Source of the DNA: Hyphomicrobiales bacterium
Lineage (GTDB): Bacteria; Pseudomonadota; Alphaproteobacteria; Rhizobiales; Beijerinckiaceae
NCBI GenBank assembly: GCA_025351165.1
Contig: JANXWK010000041.1
Coordinates: 1-62,443 of the forward strand
DNA: 62,443 nucleotides
Direction: 5' to 3'
In this document: one piece after another, positions 43,828 through 53,977 of the stretch
Numbering within the stretch: the first letter of the stretch is position 1
Layout: the number at the start of each line of letters is the position of its first letter
Position numbers and translations under genes: made by a program
The notes under the pieces: generated by a model
Told to the model about the DNA's origin: nothing
What the model saw: only the letters and a program-made list of their open reading frames with translations
Databases searched by the model: none

Positions 43828-44592
43828 TTAATAATCCCCACTGGCTCCACCGCCGCCGCCTGTTCCACCACCACCAGAAAATCCGCCACCCGAAAAGCCA
43901 CCGCCGCCTGAAAAACCACCGCCATTACCGCCCCAAAGGGAGCCTGGCAGAATAACAATACCAGAACCAAATCCTTGTCGCCTGCCGCCTCGAAACTGGA
44001 GTCTGATAAAAATAAACAGAATGATCAAAAAGACCAGAACTGTGGCCCAGTCAGGTTTTTCATTCGACTGCCGCTCCGTAATGGGTGTACCCTTCCAGCC
44101 TTGATCGCCAGCTTCTGCGCCTACAATACTGCTGACATCATCAACGGCGCGTGTAAATGCGCCCCCATAATCATTAACACGCAGACGCGGCACCATGCCA
44201 TTGGAGATAATAACCTTGCTTGTGGCATCCGTTAATGCGCCTTCAAGCCCATAGCCAACCTCAATTCTGACTTTACGTTCTTTTAAGCTGAGAAAAATCA
44301 GCACGCCATTATTCTTATCTTTCGTGCCCAGCTTCCAACGGCGCAAGAGGCCAATGGTGAATTCCTCGACTGCATAGCCCTGCAAATCAGGCACTGTCGC
44401 CACAATAACCTGCGCGGATGTTTTTATTTCCAAAGCAGCAAGCTTTGCCTCCAAAGCTGCGCGTATCGCAGCTGGAACAACATTTGCGCCATCCACTACG
44501 CGTTTGCCCTCCAGCGCTGGATAAACGGGTTCAGCACAGGCAAAACCCATGCTGAATACCCATAAAACCAGCGCATAGATCAACTTTGGCAT
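43828..44592 (-). CDS. TPM-domain protein, YgcG type, with Gly-rich C-terminus
   Basis: A signal peptide (LIYALVLWVFSMGFACA) is followed by a TPM domain (about 30-150: KTSAQVIVATVPDLQGYAVE, LGTKDKNNGVLIFLSLKERK, VRIEVGYGLEGALTD). A membrane helix near 185-200 follows, then a tail of Gly-Gly-Phe-Ser-like repeats. The order is that of YgcG/UPF0603 proteins. It forms an operon with lemA (four-base gap) and a second TPM protein. Confidence 0.88.
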   Translation of the reverse strand: MPKLIYALVLWVFSMGFACAEPVYPALEGKRVVDGANVVPAAIRAALEAKLAALEIKTSAQVIVATVPDLQGYAVEEFTIGLLRRWKLGTKDKNNGVLIFLSLKERKVRIEVGYGLEGALTDATSKVIISNGMVPRLRVNDYGGAFTRAVDDVSSIVGAEAGDQGWKGTPITERQSNEKPDWATVLVFLIILFIFIRLQFRGGRRQGFGSGIVILPGSLWGGNGGGFSGGGGFSGGGFSGGGGTGGGGGASGDY

Positions 44593-44596
44593 TGTT

Positions 44597-45187
44597 TTAG
44601 AACTTCACTTTTGGTGCAGTGTCAGACCCGCTTGCAGCCGCAAATTCCTGCATGACTTTAGCACCCCAGAACATTTTTGCCCAAAGAGTACCAGGAAAAG
44701 TACGCACCTCAGTATTATAGGCCTGCACAGCACCAATATAGTCGCGTCTTGCAACTGTTATACGGTTTTCAGTGCCTTCCAATTGCGCCTGCAGTGACAG
44801 AAAATTCTGGTTTGATTTCAAGTCAGGATATTGTTCGGACACAGAAATGAGACGCCCTAACGCTGCCCCCAGCTGCCCCTGCGCATCCTGAAAATGCTTG
44901 AATTTTTCAGGATCCGTAATGGTAGTTGCATCAATTTTCATCTGCGTTGCTTTGGCGCGGGCCTCTATAACAGCTACAAGCGTGTCTTGCTCCTGCTTGG
45001 CGTAGCCCTTAACGGTTTCTACCAAGTTTGGAATAAGATCTGCGCGGCGTTGATATTCATTTTGTACCTGGGCCCATTGTGCCTTGGCTTTTTCTTCCAA
45101 TGTGGGAACATTATTGATACCGCAGCCTGCAAGGCAGCCTGTAATGGCAAGAACCGCAACCCATTTTTGCACAGTTTTGAGAATCAT
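44597..45187 (-). CDS. LemA family protein
   Basis: The 196-residue protein has a lipoprotein-like N-terminus (LAITGCLAGCGINNVP, with Cys) and the LemA four-helix domain: QWAQVQNEYQRRADLIPNLV, a block with VIEARAKATQ, AQLEGTENRITVARRDYIGAV and YNTEVRTFPGTLWA. LemA proteins are membrane-anchored with unknown molecular role and usually pair with TPM proteins, as here. AGGAG lies before the start. Confidence 0.93.
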   Translation of the reverse strand: MILKTVQKWVAVLAITGCLAGCGINNVPTLEEKAKAQWAQVQNEYQRRADLIPNLVETVKGYAKQEQDTLVAVIEARAKATQMKIDATTITDPEKFKHFQDAQGQLGAALGRLISVSEQYPDLKSNQNFLSLQAQLEGTENRITVARRDYIGAVQAYNTEVRTFPGTLWAKMFWGAKVMQEFAAASGSDTAPKVKF

Positions 45188-45203
45188 CCTGCTTAACTCC
45201 TGA

Positions 45204-45227
45204 TATGGTTTAATTCAGGAAACCATA
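45204..45227 (-). promoter_or_regulatory. Hairpin between the DsbD-N gene and lemA
   Basis: TATGGTTT and AAACCATA form a perfect 8-bp stem with an 8-base loop, just upstream of the AGGAG and start of lemA. It is either a leader structure for lemA or the end signal of the upstream gene; there is no T tract. Confidence 0.5.
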
Positions 45228-45263
45228 GCGGCTTGCCATGTAAGTGCAACTTTAGTTACGGGC

Positions 45264-46100
45264 TTAATGTTCAATACATCCTGCCAACCGAACAGGCACT
45301 TCAATTGCTTTACTTTGATTCATCGCGGTCAAAACTATGTCGCAGGGGATACGGCTTTGGGCAGATTGTGGGTCAAAAACAATAATTTTGAACTGATTAT
45401 CAATATTATTTACCGTTTGCACTTCCAAATACCAGCTATCCGGCATTGCTTCTGCTAAAAGTTCAAGAGGCTTGGAGCCTGCAACATCTACTGTAAATGC
45501 AGCATGATTCTTTTCAGTTGCAGGTTCAGAAATTTTAGTAATTGAGATGCCTTTGCCTTCGCCTGTTTTCATTTTCTGAGGCACACGGGCTTCTGCTGCT
45601 TTAATCTGAGCCTCAAATTCTGTCTTTTTTTCACCAGACAGGCTGATTTTAGCTGTGCCGCTGGCTGGAATACAGATTTTTTCGCACACACCATACTCAA
45701 GTTTTACATTCAGCAGAACAGGCTTTGCAATATCATGCGCCTCTACATGAACAGGCCATATCACGTGATCCTTGTAGCCTATGATTGAGCCAGTTTTATC
45801 CTTGAAAACATGGGGAGCAGGAAAAAGCACCTTTGCTGTTTTGAGATTTTCGGAGCCTTCAAAACTTACAACTGGTGCGACACCGCTTTCTCCTGGTGTA
45901 CGCCAATAGGTTTTGAAGTTGGGCGCAAGTCTGATTTCAATACCAGCATGTAAAACATGCGTATCTTGCAAGTTCCCTCCTGCAATTAGCCGCATAGATG
46001 TATTGTAAGACTGGGCCCAGGGCGAAAAATCTGCTTCTTCTGCATGCGTAGACAAATTAAACGCAAACAGGCTAAAAATGGCAGCCAAAAAAAATTTCAT
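45264..46100 (-). CDS. DsbD N-terminal-domain protein (thiol:disulfide interchange-like)
   Basis: A signal peptide (FFLAAIFSLFAFNLSTHA) precedes an immunoglobulin-like DsbD-alpha domain: GIEIRLAPNFKTYWRTPGES, VIWPVHVEAHD and the Cys pair EYGVCEKICIPASG. At 278 residues it has only the periplasmic sensor part, without the transmembrane or thioredoxin domains of full DsbD. Homologues (DUF/ScsB-like) are seen as stand-alone proteins in alphaproteobacteria. Its redox partner is probably encoded elsewhere, or it may meet the DsbA-like protein at 34446. Confidence 0.82.
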   Translation of the reverse strand: MKFFLAAIFSLFAFNLSTHAEEADFSPWAQSYNTSMRLIAGGNLQDTHVLHAGIEIRLAPNFKTYWRTPGESGVAPVVSFEGSENLKTAKVLFPAPHVFKDKTGSIIGYKDHVIWPVHVEAHDIAKPVLLNVKLEYGVCEKICIPASGTAKISLSGEKKTEFEAQIKAAEARVPQKMKTGEGKGISITKISEPATEKNHAAFTVDVAGSKPLELLAEAMPDSWYLEVQTVNNIDNQFKIIVFDPQSAQSRIPCDIVLTAMNQSKAIEVPVRLAGCIEH

Positions 46101-46149
46101 ACTACTTTATAGAGCAAATAGCCTCACTAATCCATAAACGTCTTTGTGA

Positions 46150-47466
46150 TCAGCCCATCATCTTCTTTTCAGGATGCACCATCTGCTTTATGGCGATTGC
46201 ACTCGCTGCGATAATGCCAGGTATTGCAATAATGGCGAAAATATCAGCAAACCCCATTTTACGATGAACAAGCTCTGCTACCAAAAACGTGCCTGCAATT
46301 GCACCAAAGCGACCAACTGCAAGCATCCATGCAACCCCTGTGGCGCGCCCTTGCGTTGGATAGAAGCCTGCAGCCAAACTTGGCATAGAGCATTGCGCCG
46401 TGTTGAACATAATACCCGCTCCAAACACGCAAGCCATAAGAAATCCCATTGACCCAACAGATTGCCCAATAAAATAGATGAAAAAAGCTGTAAGCGCATA
46501 GATAAACACAATAGTCCAGTTGGCATTATACCGATCCATCAACCAGCCAGATAAAATGGCGCCAACACCCCCAAGAGGAAATAGTGCGGAAATAAGGGTT
46601 GCTTGCTTGGGATCAATACCTGCATCTTTGAACAGGATAGGCATCCAGCTAATAAGTCCATAAAATATAACCAACCCCATAAAATACGTCAGCCACAACA
46701 TAGCTGTGCCAGCTGCAAATTTGGAGGACATCACAATTCTGGCACCTTTTTGAGGGGCTGATGCTGTTCCAGACAATGAAAAGCTTTGCGTTGCGACCGT
46801 TTCTGGCGAAATGCGTTTAAAAATGGCCATGACTTTTGCTGTTGGACAACCTTTAGCTACCATAAGGCGAATAGATTCTGGTAAAGCTGCAATAAGGACA
46901 AGTGCAAGCGCCAACGGTGCAATACCACCAAGCTGCAAAACTGAACGCCATCCAAAGACTGGAATCATTTCAGCCGCTAGAAAACCGCCGCAGGCAGCTC
47001 CCAAGGGAAACGCGCAGAACATTGCATTGGTGATCATGGAGCGTTTTTTATCAGGGCAATACTCGCTAATAAGCGTGATGGCGTTAGGCATGGCTGCGCC
47101 AAGACCAAGACCAGTTATAAAGCGCATGATTGTTAGAGCATCCAGTGAAATCGCATAGGACGAGGCCAGACAGGCAGCTCCAAACAACAGAACAGACCCA
47201 ATCAGTACAAGGCGGCGACCAAAATAATCAGCTAAAGGCCCAGCAACGAATGCGCCTCCTGCCAAACCAAATATGGCAGCACTCAAAACAGGCGCTAAAT
47301 CTGTTTTGGAAATGCCCCATTCCTTGAGTAGGGAAGGTGCGATATAGCCAATAGCCGCAGTATCAAATCCATCGAGCAGAACAATCAGAAAACATAAAGT
47401 AAAGACCAGCCACTGAAATGCTGAAAATTTATTTTTATTCAGGAAACCTTGAACATCAATATTCAT
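46150..47466 (-). CDS. MFS permease, aromatic acid:H+ symporter family
   Basis: The 438-residue protein has twelve predicted helices and the AAHS marks LLDGFDTAAIGYIAPSL in helix 1, GPLADYFGRRLVLIG between helices 2 and 3, and GLGLGAAMPNAITLISEYCP in helix 4. Family members import 4-hydroxybenzoate, protocatechuate, gallate or similar acids. No aromatic degradation gene is nearby, so the substrate is unknown. AGGC lies before the ATG. Confidence 0.9.
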   Translation of the reverse strand: MNIDVQGFLNKNKFSAFQWLVFTLCFLIVLLDGFDTAAIGYIAPSLLKEWGISKTDLAPVLSAAIFGLAGGAFVAGPLADYFGRRLVLIGSVLLFGAACLASSYAISLDALTIMRFITGLGLGAAMPNAITLISEYCPDKKRSMITNAMFCAFPLGAACGGFLAAEMIPVFGWRSVLQLGGIAPLALALVLIAALPESIRLMVAKGCPTAKVMAIFKRISPETVATQSFSLSGTASAPQKGARIVMSSKFAAGTAMLWLTYFMGLVIFYGLISWMPILFKDAGIDPKQATLISALFPLGGVGAILSGWLMDRYNANWTIVFIYALTAFFIYFIGQSVGSMGFLMACVFGAGIMFNTAQCSMPSLAAGFYPTQGRATGVAWMLAVGRFGAIAGTFLVAELVHRKMGFADIFAIIAIPGIIAASAIAIKQMVHPEKKMMG

Positions 47467-47799
47467 TTAAAAAAACTGCCTTTGTGTAAAAAGTCTCCCT
47501 TGCCTTGCAATTAAATCGAAGTCAATAAATCTGATGCTTGCAGGTGTATTTTTGCAATGATATTTTTTTCAAGTTTTTCAATATGCAATGTATTTGCCTT
47601 TTATCCAATCTACCACTGTATTCAACCAGCCTCTTCTCTAATCAACCTCTTGCATACTCTATGGATTTAATGTTAGGGAGGGTAATCTCATCACAATTTG
47701 GTGGATTGGAAACAATCTTTTCAGGCAGTGGGCTCCTTCAGGAACCCGCTCCCAATACGCTTAAATTGTACAATGAGTTGGATGAAAGACGCATATGCA
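47467..47799 (+). other. Intergenic region between the MFS gene and rimP, with a rimP leader hairpin
   Basis: The 333-base region separates divergent units and must hold both promoters. At 47727-47750, AGTGGG-TCC and GGA-CCCGCT form a stem of about nine pairs with one mismatch and a TTCA loop, just before rimP. A structured leader is known upstream of rimP-nusA in alphaproteobacteria (rimP leader), and this may be one, though a terminator T tract was not seen. Several ATG codons (47773, 47782, 47800) compete as the rimP start. Confidence 0.45.
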
Positions 47800-48585
47800 A
47801 TGAATCAAAATTTAGAGATTACACCGGATATTGACCTCTCAGTAGAGCTGGATGAGCCGCGCCTGATTTGTGAAACCGGTGTTGCAGCACGCGTATCTGT
47901 TGTTGTTGAACCTGTGCTTCATGATCTTGGTTTTCGTCTTGTGCGCGTTAAAGTGAGCGCCATGAATGGTTGCACTGTACAGATCATGGCTGAGCGCCCG
48001 GATGGCACAATGAATGTGGAGGGCTGTGAGCAGATCAGTCGCGCCCTGTCTCCTGTATTTGATGTGAATGACCCCATTGAACAGGCTTATAATCTAGAAA
48101 TTTCTTCCCCTGGTATTGATCGCCCGCTTGTGCGTATTTCTGACTTTGTGCGGTGGGCCAGTCATGAAGTTAAAGTTGAAATGGCCGTGCCACTTGATGG
48201 TCGCAAACGCTATCGCGGTTTTATCCGCGAGGTGGAGGGCGAAAAGGTCAATATTCACCTTCTTGATGTCAAGCAAGGTTTGCCTGACCTTATTCCCGTT
48301 CCAATTGCAGATATTGCTGATGCAAGGCTTGTTCTTACAGATGATTTGATTCGCGATGCCTTACGCCGTGCCAAGGCCGCGCTCAAGATTTCTGGTGAAA
48401 TTCCAGATGATATTATGAGTGAAGATGAAGAAGTAGCGGAAATCAAACAGGATGCAGCTCAGGCCAGTACATCGGATTTGCCTAAACCATGGTCCAAACG
48501 TTATTTAAAAAATCGTCCCAAGCGTGTAGAGGGCGGGCCACTAAGAGGCCCAGGGCGGTTTGCAAAGCCTAAACCGCATTCTTGA
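47800..48585 (+). CDS. rimP: Ribosome maturation factor RimP
   Basis: RimP helps assemble the 30S subunit. Its two domains are visible: [34 protein letters not shown] and the SH3-like C-domain ([18 protein letters not shown]). A charged, disordered tail of about 70 residues ends [14 protein letters not shown]; such tails are common in alphaproteobacteria. The start is uncertain: 47800 gives a natural N-terminus, while 47773 or 47782 would add up to nine residues and none has a clear ribosome-binding site. It is the first gene of the rimP-nusA-infB operon. Confidence 0.93.
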   Translation: MNQNLEITPDIDLSVELDEPRLICETGVAARVSVVVEPVLHDLGFRLVRVKVSAMNGCTVQIMAERPDGTMNVEGCEQISRALSPVFDVNDPIEQAYNLEISSPGIDRPLVRISDFVRWASHEVKVEMAVPLDGRKRYRGFIREVEGEKVNIHLLDVKQGLPDLIPVPIADIADARLVLTDDLIRDALRRAKAALKISGEIPDDIMSEDEEVAEIKQDAAQASTSDLPKPWSKRYLKNRPKRVEGGPLRGPGRFAKPKPHS

Positions 48586-48661
48586 TGTCAAAATCCTAAC
48601 TATAAACTGTCCTGAATATCACTTAAAACCTTTAGTCCAATTGTTTAACCCGAGGTATAGT

Positions 48662-50248
48662 ATGGCTATTAGTGCAAATCGGCTGGAACTTCTGCAGATC
48701 GCTGACGCGGTTGCCCGTGAAAAGCAGATTGACCGTGAAATCGTACTCCAGGCAATGGAGGACGCCATTCAGCGTGCCGCCCGTTCACGTTACGGAAGCG
48801 AAACAGAAGTGCGGGCCGAAATTAACCGCCGTACGGGTGAAATCCGTTTGTCACGTCTGCTGCTTGTCATGGAGCAGATTGAGAATGATTCGATCCACGT
48901 CTCGCTTCCAGACGCGCGCAAAAAAAATCCAGCCGCCCAGATTGGTGACTATATTGCAGAAACTTTGCCCCCATTTGATTTTGGGCGTATTGCTGCACAA
49001 TCTTCCAAGCAGGTTCTTGTACAGGAAATCCGCAGTGCAGAGCGTGACCGTCAATATGATGAATTCAAGGATCGCATTGGTGAAATTATCAATGGCACAG
49101 TCAAGCGCGTTGAATATGGCAATGTGATTGTGGATCTGGGCCGTGGTGAAGCAGTGTTGCGCCGTGATGAGCTTATTCCACGCGAAACATTCCGTCCTGG
49201 TGATCGTATCCGCACGTATTTGTATGATGTACGGCGCGAACAACGTGGGCCACAAATATTCCTGTCCCGCACGCATCCACAATTTGTGGAGCGTCTGTTC
49301 CGTCAGGAAGTGCCAGAAATCTATGATGGTATTATTGAAATCAAGGCCGTTGCGCGTGATCCAGGATCGCGTGCAAAAATTGCCGTTATTTCCAACGATT
49401 CGTCTATTGATCCTGTTGGAGCCTGCGTTGGTATGCGTGGATCGCGTGTTCAGGCCGTTGTGCAGGAGCTTCAGGGCGAAAAAATTGATATTATTCCGTG
49501 GTCAGAGGATGTTGCGACATTCATTGTAAATGCACTTCAGCCAGCTGAAGTTGCCAAAGTTGTGCTGGATGAAGAATCAGAGCGCATTGAAGTTGTTGTT
49601 CCTGATGATCAACTCTCACTTGCTATTGGTCGTCGAGGTCAAAATGTGCGTCTTGCTTCTCAGCTTACAGGCTGGGACATTGACATTATGACAGAAGCTG
49701 AAGAAAGCAGCCGTCGACAGAAGGAGTTTCAGGAGCGCACAACGACATTTATGGATGCGCTTAATGTGGATGAAGTTGTTGGACAATTACTTGCGTCTGA
49801 AGGATTTACATCAGTTTCAGACCTTGCACTTGTTGATCCAGCAGAACTTGCAACAATTGAAGGCTTTGATGAGGAAACAGCTGCTGAAATTCAAAATCGC
49901 GCAAAAGATGCACTAACTGCAAAAGAAACAGAATTGCAACAAAAATGTGATACGCTTGGCGTTGCAGCGGAAATGGCGGAAATTGAAGGCATGACAGCAG
50001 AAATCATGGTTCGCCTTGGAGAAAACGATATTAAAAATATTGATGATTTAGCTGGATGCGCAACTGATGATTTGTCAGGCTGGGTTGAGGGCAAGGGCGC
50101 ACAGGCTGTAAAAACGGCTGGTTTTCTTGATGGCATTGCAATATCGCGCGATGAAGCTGAGGCCATGATTATGGCAGCGCGTGTGAAAGCTGGCTGGATT
50201 GAAGCGCCCGTTGAGGAAGTACAGGCTGAACCTGAACTATCCGCATAA
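48662..50248 (+). CDS. nusA: Transcription termination/antitermination factor NusA
   Basis: The 528-residue protein has the NusA N-terminal polymerase-binding domain (LELLQIADAVAREKQIDREI), S1 (GTVKRVEYGNVIVDLGRGEA) and two KH domains (CVGMRGSRVQAVVQELQGEK, SLAIGRRGQNVRLASQLTGW). Acidic repeats follow in the C-terminal third (LLASEGFTSVSDLAL and VRLGENDIKNIDDLAG). GAGG lies before the ATG at 48662; an in-frame upstream extension lacks support. Confidence 0.98.
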   Translation: MAISANRLELLQIADAVAREKQIDREIVLQAMEDAIQRAARSRYGSETEVRAEINRRTGEIRLSRLLLVMEQIENDSIHVSLPDARKKNPAAQIGDYIAETLPPFDFGRIAAQSSKQVLVQEIRSAERDRQYDEFKDRIGEIINGTVKRVEYGNVIVDLGRGEAVLRRDELIPRETFRPGDRIRTYLYDVRREQRGPQIFLSRTHPQFVERLFRQEVPEIYDGIIEIKAVARDPGSRAKIAVISNDSSIDPVGACVGMRGSRVQAVVQELQGEKIDIIPWSEDVATFIVNALQPAEVAKVVLDEESERIEVVVPDDQLSLAIGRRGQNVRLASQLTGWDIDIMTEAEESSRRQKEFQERTTTFMDALNVDEVVGQLLASEGFTSVSDLALVDPAELATIEGFDEETAAEIQNRAKDALTAKETELQQKCDTLGVAAEMAEIEGMTAEIMVRLGENDIKNIDDLAGCATDDLSGWVEGKGAQAVKTAGFLDGIAISRDEAEAMIMAARVKAGWIEAPVEEVQAEPELSA

Positions 50249-50266
50249 ATTTAAAACAAAAGAGAT

Positions 50267-51037
50267 ATGCTTTTGGCAGAGACTGAAGATGATAATGATG
50301 TAATACCATCAGATAATGGGCCTGAGCGCCCATTGACTGAACGCATGTGCATTGTATCACGCCAAACTCTGCCAATAGCCAGGCTTATCCGTTTTGTTGC
50401 AGCGCCTGATGGGATGTTAACGCCCGACATTAAACGCAAACTTCCTGGGCGCGGTGTATGGGTCGAAGCTTTTGCTGAAAAAATTGACCTTGCCGTCAAG
50501 CGCAAAAGTTTTGCACGTGGCTTGAAAACGCCGGTCCTGATGCCAGATAATTTGAATGCCTTTGTCGAGCGGCTGCTTGAGCAGGATGCTTTGCAGAGTT
50601 TCAGCCTGGCCAATAAAGCTGGCTATGTTGTTGCAGGTCAGGCTAAAGTTGAAAGTGAGATTGCAAACAGCAGTGTTATAGGCATACTGCACGCTGTAGA
50701 TGCCGCTCACGACAGCATTCGCAAGGTCAGGCAGGCTCTTAAAAGACGGTTTGGCGAAAATTATGAAGGCTCAGGGCAAATTTTAGTGCTCTCTCCCTTT
50801 CAATCTACGCAAATGAGTTTGTGTTTAGGACGGGAACATGTGATACACACCTGTCTACTCAATAATCCTGTTTCCAGGCTCTGTTTGGAAAAATGTAAAT
50901 TGTTGATAGGGTATCGCGGTTTATCACAAGATGTGTTACTGAGACCATCAGACGATGTTTTGGGTTCGGAATTGACTGGATCTAAAAATCTTGACGCTGA
51001 TAAAACCAAAATACAGACTTTGACTTCATCTGGATAA
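50267..51037 (+). CDS. YlxR/DUF448 nucleic-acid-binding protein fused to an L7Ae-like domain
   Basis: The N-terminal YlxR domain (about 20-90) has ERMCIVSRQTLPIARLIRFV and LPGRGVWVEAF. The second half (about 95-170) has LLEQDALQSFSLANKAGYVVAG and SEIANSSVIGILHAVDAAHD, an L7Ae/L30e-like fold. This two-domain form between nusA and infB is standard in alphaproteobacteria. The C-terminus extends by about 80 residues beyond the usual end, with Ser and Leu-rich sequence. Its role in RNA or nucleoid binding is not firm. Confidence 0.9.
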   Translation: MLLAETEDDNDVIPSDNGPERPLTERMCIVSRQTLPIARLIRFVAAPDGMLTPDIKRKLPGRGVWVEAFAEKIDLAVKRKSFARGLKTPVLMPDNLNAFVERLLEQDALQSFSLANKAGYVVAGQAKVESEIANSSVIGILHAVDAAHDSIRKVRQALKRRFGENYEGSGQILVLSPFQSTQMSLCLGREHVIHTCLLNNPVSRLCLEKCKLLIGYRGLSQDVLLRPSDDVLGSELTGSKNLDADKTKIQTLTSSG

Positions 51038-51097
51038 ATGCCAGATACTTTAAATTATGAATTCCTAGCGAACACTTGAAATACAAAAGATTTAAGC

Positions 51098-53878
51098 ATG
51101 ACTGACGACAAGACAACAGGCACAGAAAAAACCATTTCATTATCCAGCAAGACGCTGTCGCTAAAGCCGCGTCCTATTGAACAAGGTGTGGTTCGCCAAA
51201 GTTTTTCCCATGGCCGCAGTAAGGCAGTGGTTGTAGAAACTGTTAAAAGGCGCATAGGGCCAAGCGGTGAACTCATACGTACTGCAACGCCCACCCCTCC
51301 TCCCGTTGCTGCGCCACCAGCGCCTCCAGCACGCACCTATGCAGCTAAGCCTATTGTCCCGCAAAAACCTACTGGTGTTGTACTTCGTACGCTGACTGCA
51401 GAAGAACAAAATGCCCGTGCCATGGCAGTTGCTGACTCCAGAGTGCGCGAGGAAGAGGATCGCAAGCGTCAAGAAGCAGAAGCAAGCATACGCAAAGAAC
51501 GTGCTGATCGTGAAGCCAGTGAGCGTGATGCAGCCGAGCGCCGCAAACATGAAGAAGATGAGCGCCGCCGTGTAGAAGATCAGGTCAAGCGCCGCGCAGA
51601 AGAAGAGTCACGTAGACGTGCAAGTGGTGAACCAGCACCTACTGGTGCAAAGACGGGTGTTGGGCCAAGAGCGTTTAAAGAAGCCTCGCTCAAGGATTCA
51701 GCAAACCCAGCGCCTACTGGTGCAAAATTTACATCTCCCCGTGGCGATGGACAAATGCGCGACCTCAATGCGATGGGCCGCAAAGCGCCTGCCAAGGTTG
51801 AGGTGGAAGCTCCTGTAACAACTGCATCTGCTGCAAAGCCGCGCAGTGCTACAACAGTAACACGGACCATAACACCAGCCGCTCCACGCGGTATTATGGA
51901 GGACGACGATACGCGTGGTGTAAGGCGCCCTGGCCTTATCAAAGCAGCACCAGCGCGTCCCGAACGTACAAAACCAGGTCAGGAAAAAATTCGTGGTCGC
52001 CTGACTGTTGTCAATGCGACATCTGGAGGTGACGAAGAGCGCACCCGCTCAGTTGCAGCCTTTAAACGCCGTGTTCAGCGTCTCAAAGGTGGCCCTGCAG
52101 AAGTTAAAGAAAAGGTCATGCGTGAGGTTACAATTCCTGAGACAATTACAATTCAGGAACTTGCAAACCGTATGTCAGAACGTGCCGTTGACGTTATCCG
52201 CCTGTTGATGAAGCAGGGTGGAATGCATAAAATCACAGATGTTATCGATGCAGATACTGCCCAAATTATCGCAGAGGACATGGGTCACACCGTTAAGCGT
52301 GTTGCAGAGTCAGATGTGGAAGATGGTCTGTTTGACACACCAGATACAGATGAAAATCTGGTTTACCGTCCGCCTGTTGTTACAATCATGGGCCATGTTG
52401 ACCATGGTAAAACGTCCCTGCTGGATGCTATTCGTCAAACAAATGTCGTTTCAGGCGAAGCTGGGGGCATTACCCAGCATATTGGTGCCTATCAGGTTAC
52501 ATCACCGCTGGGCGGCAAGATCACATTCATTGATACACCAGGGCATGCTGCCTTTACAGCCATGCGTGCGCGTGGTGCCAAGGTAACGGACATTGTAGTC
52601 CTTGTTGTGGCAGCTGATGATGGTGTCATGCCGCAGACAATTGAGGCCATTAATCATGCAAAAGCTGCCAAAGTGCCGCTCATCGTGGCGGTCAACAAAA
52701 TTGACAAGCCTGATGCAAAGCCTGAACGGGTTCGCAATGAATTATTGCAATATGATGTGCAGGTTGAAGATCTTGGTGGTGATACACAGGAAATCATGGT
52801 GTCGGCCAAGCAGCGTACAAATCTTGACAAGCTTTTGGAAGCTATCCAGCTTCAGGCTGAAGTGCTTGAACTTAAAGCTAATCCAGAACGGGCAGCAGAG
52901 GGTAGCGTCGTTGAAGCCAAGCTTGATCGCGGTCGGGGGCCTGTTGCAACCGTTCTGGTCCAGCGCGGTACATTGCGTCAGGGCGATATCGTTGTAGCTG
53001 GTTCTGAATGGGGCCGTGTGCGTGCCCTCATTAATGATAAAGGTACGAATGTATCCGAAGCTGGGCCATCCCTTCCTGTGGAGATTCTAGGATTCAATGG
53101 TGCGCCAGAAGCGGGTGACCGCGTGGCAGTTGTCGAAAACGAAGCAAGGGCACGTGAAATTACAGCCTATCGCATAAGTCAGCGGCGTGACAAGGCGGCG
53201 GCGGCGGGCGGCGGTACGGGTCGTTCACTGGCAGATATGATGAGCCAGCTCAAAACTGCTGGTAAAAAAGAATTCCCGATTGTTATCAAGGGTGATGTGC
53301 AAGGATCTGTTGAAGCAATTATTGGTTCACTTGATAAGCTTGGTACTGATGAAGTTATGGCACGCGTACTGCACTCAGGTGTAGGTGGTGTATCAGAATC
53401 AGATGTGACACTTGCCAATGCCTCTGGCTGTCCAATCCTTGCCTTTAACGTCAGGGCGCACAAGGAAGCACGTGAGGCAGCCGCCCGTCTTGGTGTGGAA
53501 ATTCGCTATTACAGCATAATCTATGACCTTGTAGATGATATAAAGCTTGCCATGTCTGGTCTGCTTGCACCTACACTGCGCGAAGACATGATAGGGAATG
53601 CTCTTATCCAGGAAGTGTTCAACATAACCAAAGTGGGTAAAGTGGCAGGTTGCCGCATTACAGATGGCAAGGTTGAGCGCGGTGCCAATGTACGTCTTAT
53701 CCGTGATAATGTGGTTATTCACGAAGGCAAACTTTCTACCCTCAAACGCTTCAAGGATGAGGTCAAGGAAGTTCAAAGTGGCCAGGATTGCGGTATGGCA
53801 TTCGAGAAATACGAGGATATGCGTGCAGGCGATGTCATCGAATGTTTCAAAATTGTGGAAGTCAAGCGCAGTTTGTAA
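51098..53878 (+). CDS. infB: Translation initiation factor IF-2
   Basis: IF-2 brings formyl-Met-tRNA to the 30S subunit and promotes subunit joining. The 926-residue protein has a long N-terminal disordered and coiled-coil part rich in Glu/Arg/Ala (about 95-180), with a duplicated APTGAK segment. The IF-2 N-domain follows ([22 protein letters not shown]). The GTPase has GHVDHGKTS near 433, DTPGHAAF and NKIDKPDAK. Domains II-IV end [17 protein letters not shown] small GC-rich repeat encodes AAAAGGG in the linker. Confidence 0.98.
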   Translation: MTDDKTTGTEKTISLSSKTLSLKPRPIEQGVVRQSFSHGRSKAVVVETVKRRIGPSGELIRTATPTPPPVAAPPAPPARTYAAKPIVPQKPTGVVLRTLTAEEQNARAMAVADSRVREEEDRKRQEAEASIRKERADREASERDAAERRKHEEDERRRVEDQVKRRAEEESRRRASGEPAPTGAKTGVGPRAFKEASLKDSANPAPTGAKFTSPRGDGQMRDLNAMGRKAPAKVEVEAPVTTASAAKPRSATTVTRTITPAAPRGIMEDDDTRGVRRPGLIKAAPARPERTKPGQEKIRGRLTVVNATSGGDEERTRSVAAFKRRVQRLKGGPAEVKEKVMREVTIPETITIQELANRMSERAVDVIRLLMKQGGMHKITDVIDADTAQIIAEDMGHTVKRVAESDVEDGLFDTPDTDENLVYRPPVVTIMGHVDHGKTSLLDAIRQTNVVSGEAGGITQHIGAYQVTSPLGGKITFIDTPGHAAFTAMRARGAKVTDIVVLVVAADDGVMPQTIEAINHAKAAKVPLIVAVNKIDKPDAKPERVRNELLQYDVQVEDLGGDTQEIMVSAKQRTNLDKLLEAIQLQAEVLELKANPERAAEGSVVEAKLDRGRGPVATVLVQRGTLRQGDIVVAGSEWGRVRALINDKGTNVSEAGPSLPVEILGFNGAPEAGDRVAVVENEARAREITAYRISQRRDKAAAAGGGTGRSLADMMSQLKTAGKKEFPIVIKGDVQGSVEAIIGSLDKLGTDEVMARVLHSGVGGVSESDVTLANASGCPILAFNVRAHKEAREAAARLGVEIRYYSIIYDLVDDIKLAMSGLLAPTLREDMIGNALIQEVFNITKVGKVAGCRITDGKVERGANVRLIRDNVVIHEGKLSTLKRFKDEVKEVQSGQDCGMAFEKYEDMRAGDVIECFKIVEVKRSL

Positions 53879-53903
53879 TTTGTAATTTAAAATGCAGAAA
53901 AGA

Positions 53904-53955
53904 GAGCCGGCGCCTTCCAATATCCTATTTCAGGATAAAGGAAATGGGTCGGCTC
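53904..53955 (+). promoter_or_regulatory. Long hairpin between infB and rbfA
   Basis: GAGCCG pairs with CGGCTC, and inside it TTCC with GGAA and ATCC with GGAT, around loop TATTTCA. The helix is interrupted by internal loops. It lies 25 bases after the infB stop and 22 before the rbfA start. A few A and T follow but no strong T run. It may slow or partly end transcription, or protect a processed mRNA end. Confidence 0.6.
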
Positions 53956-53977
53956 CATTATTTTAAGGCTTGCCCTT

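Noticed and set aside
53190-53220. GGC-rich tract in infB as a repeat element
   Set aside because: It encodes an Ala/Gly linker in frame and shows no extension beyond coding need.
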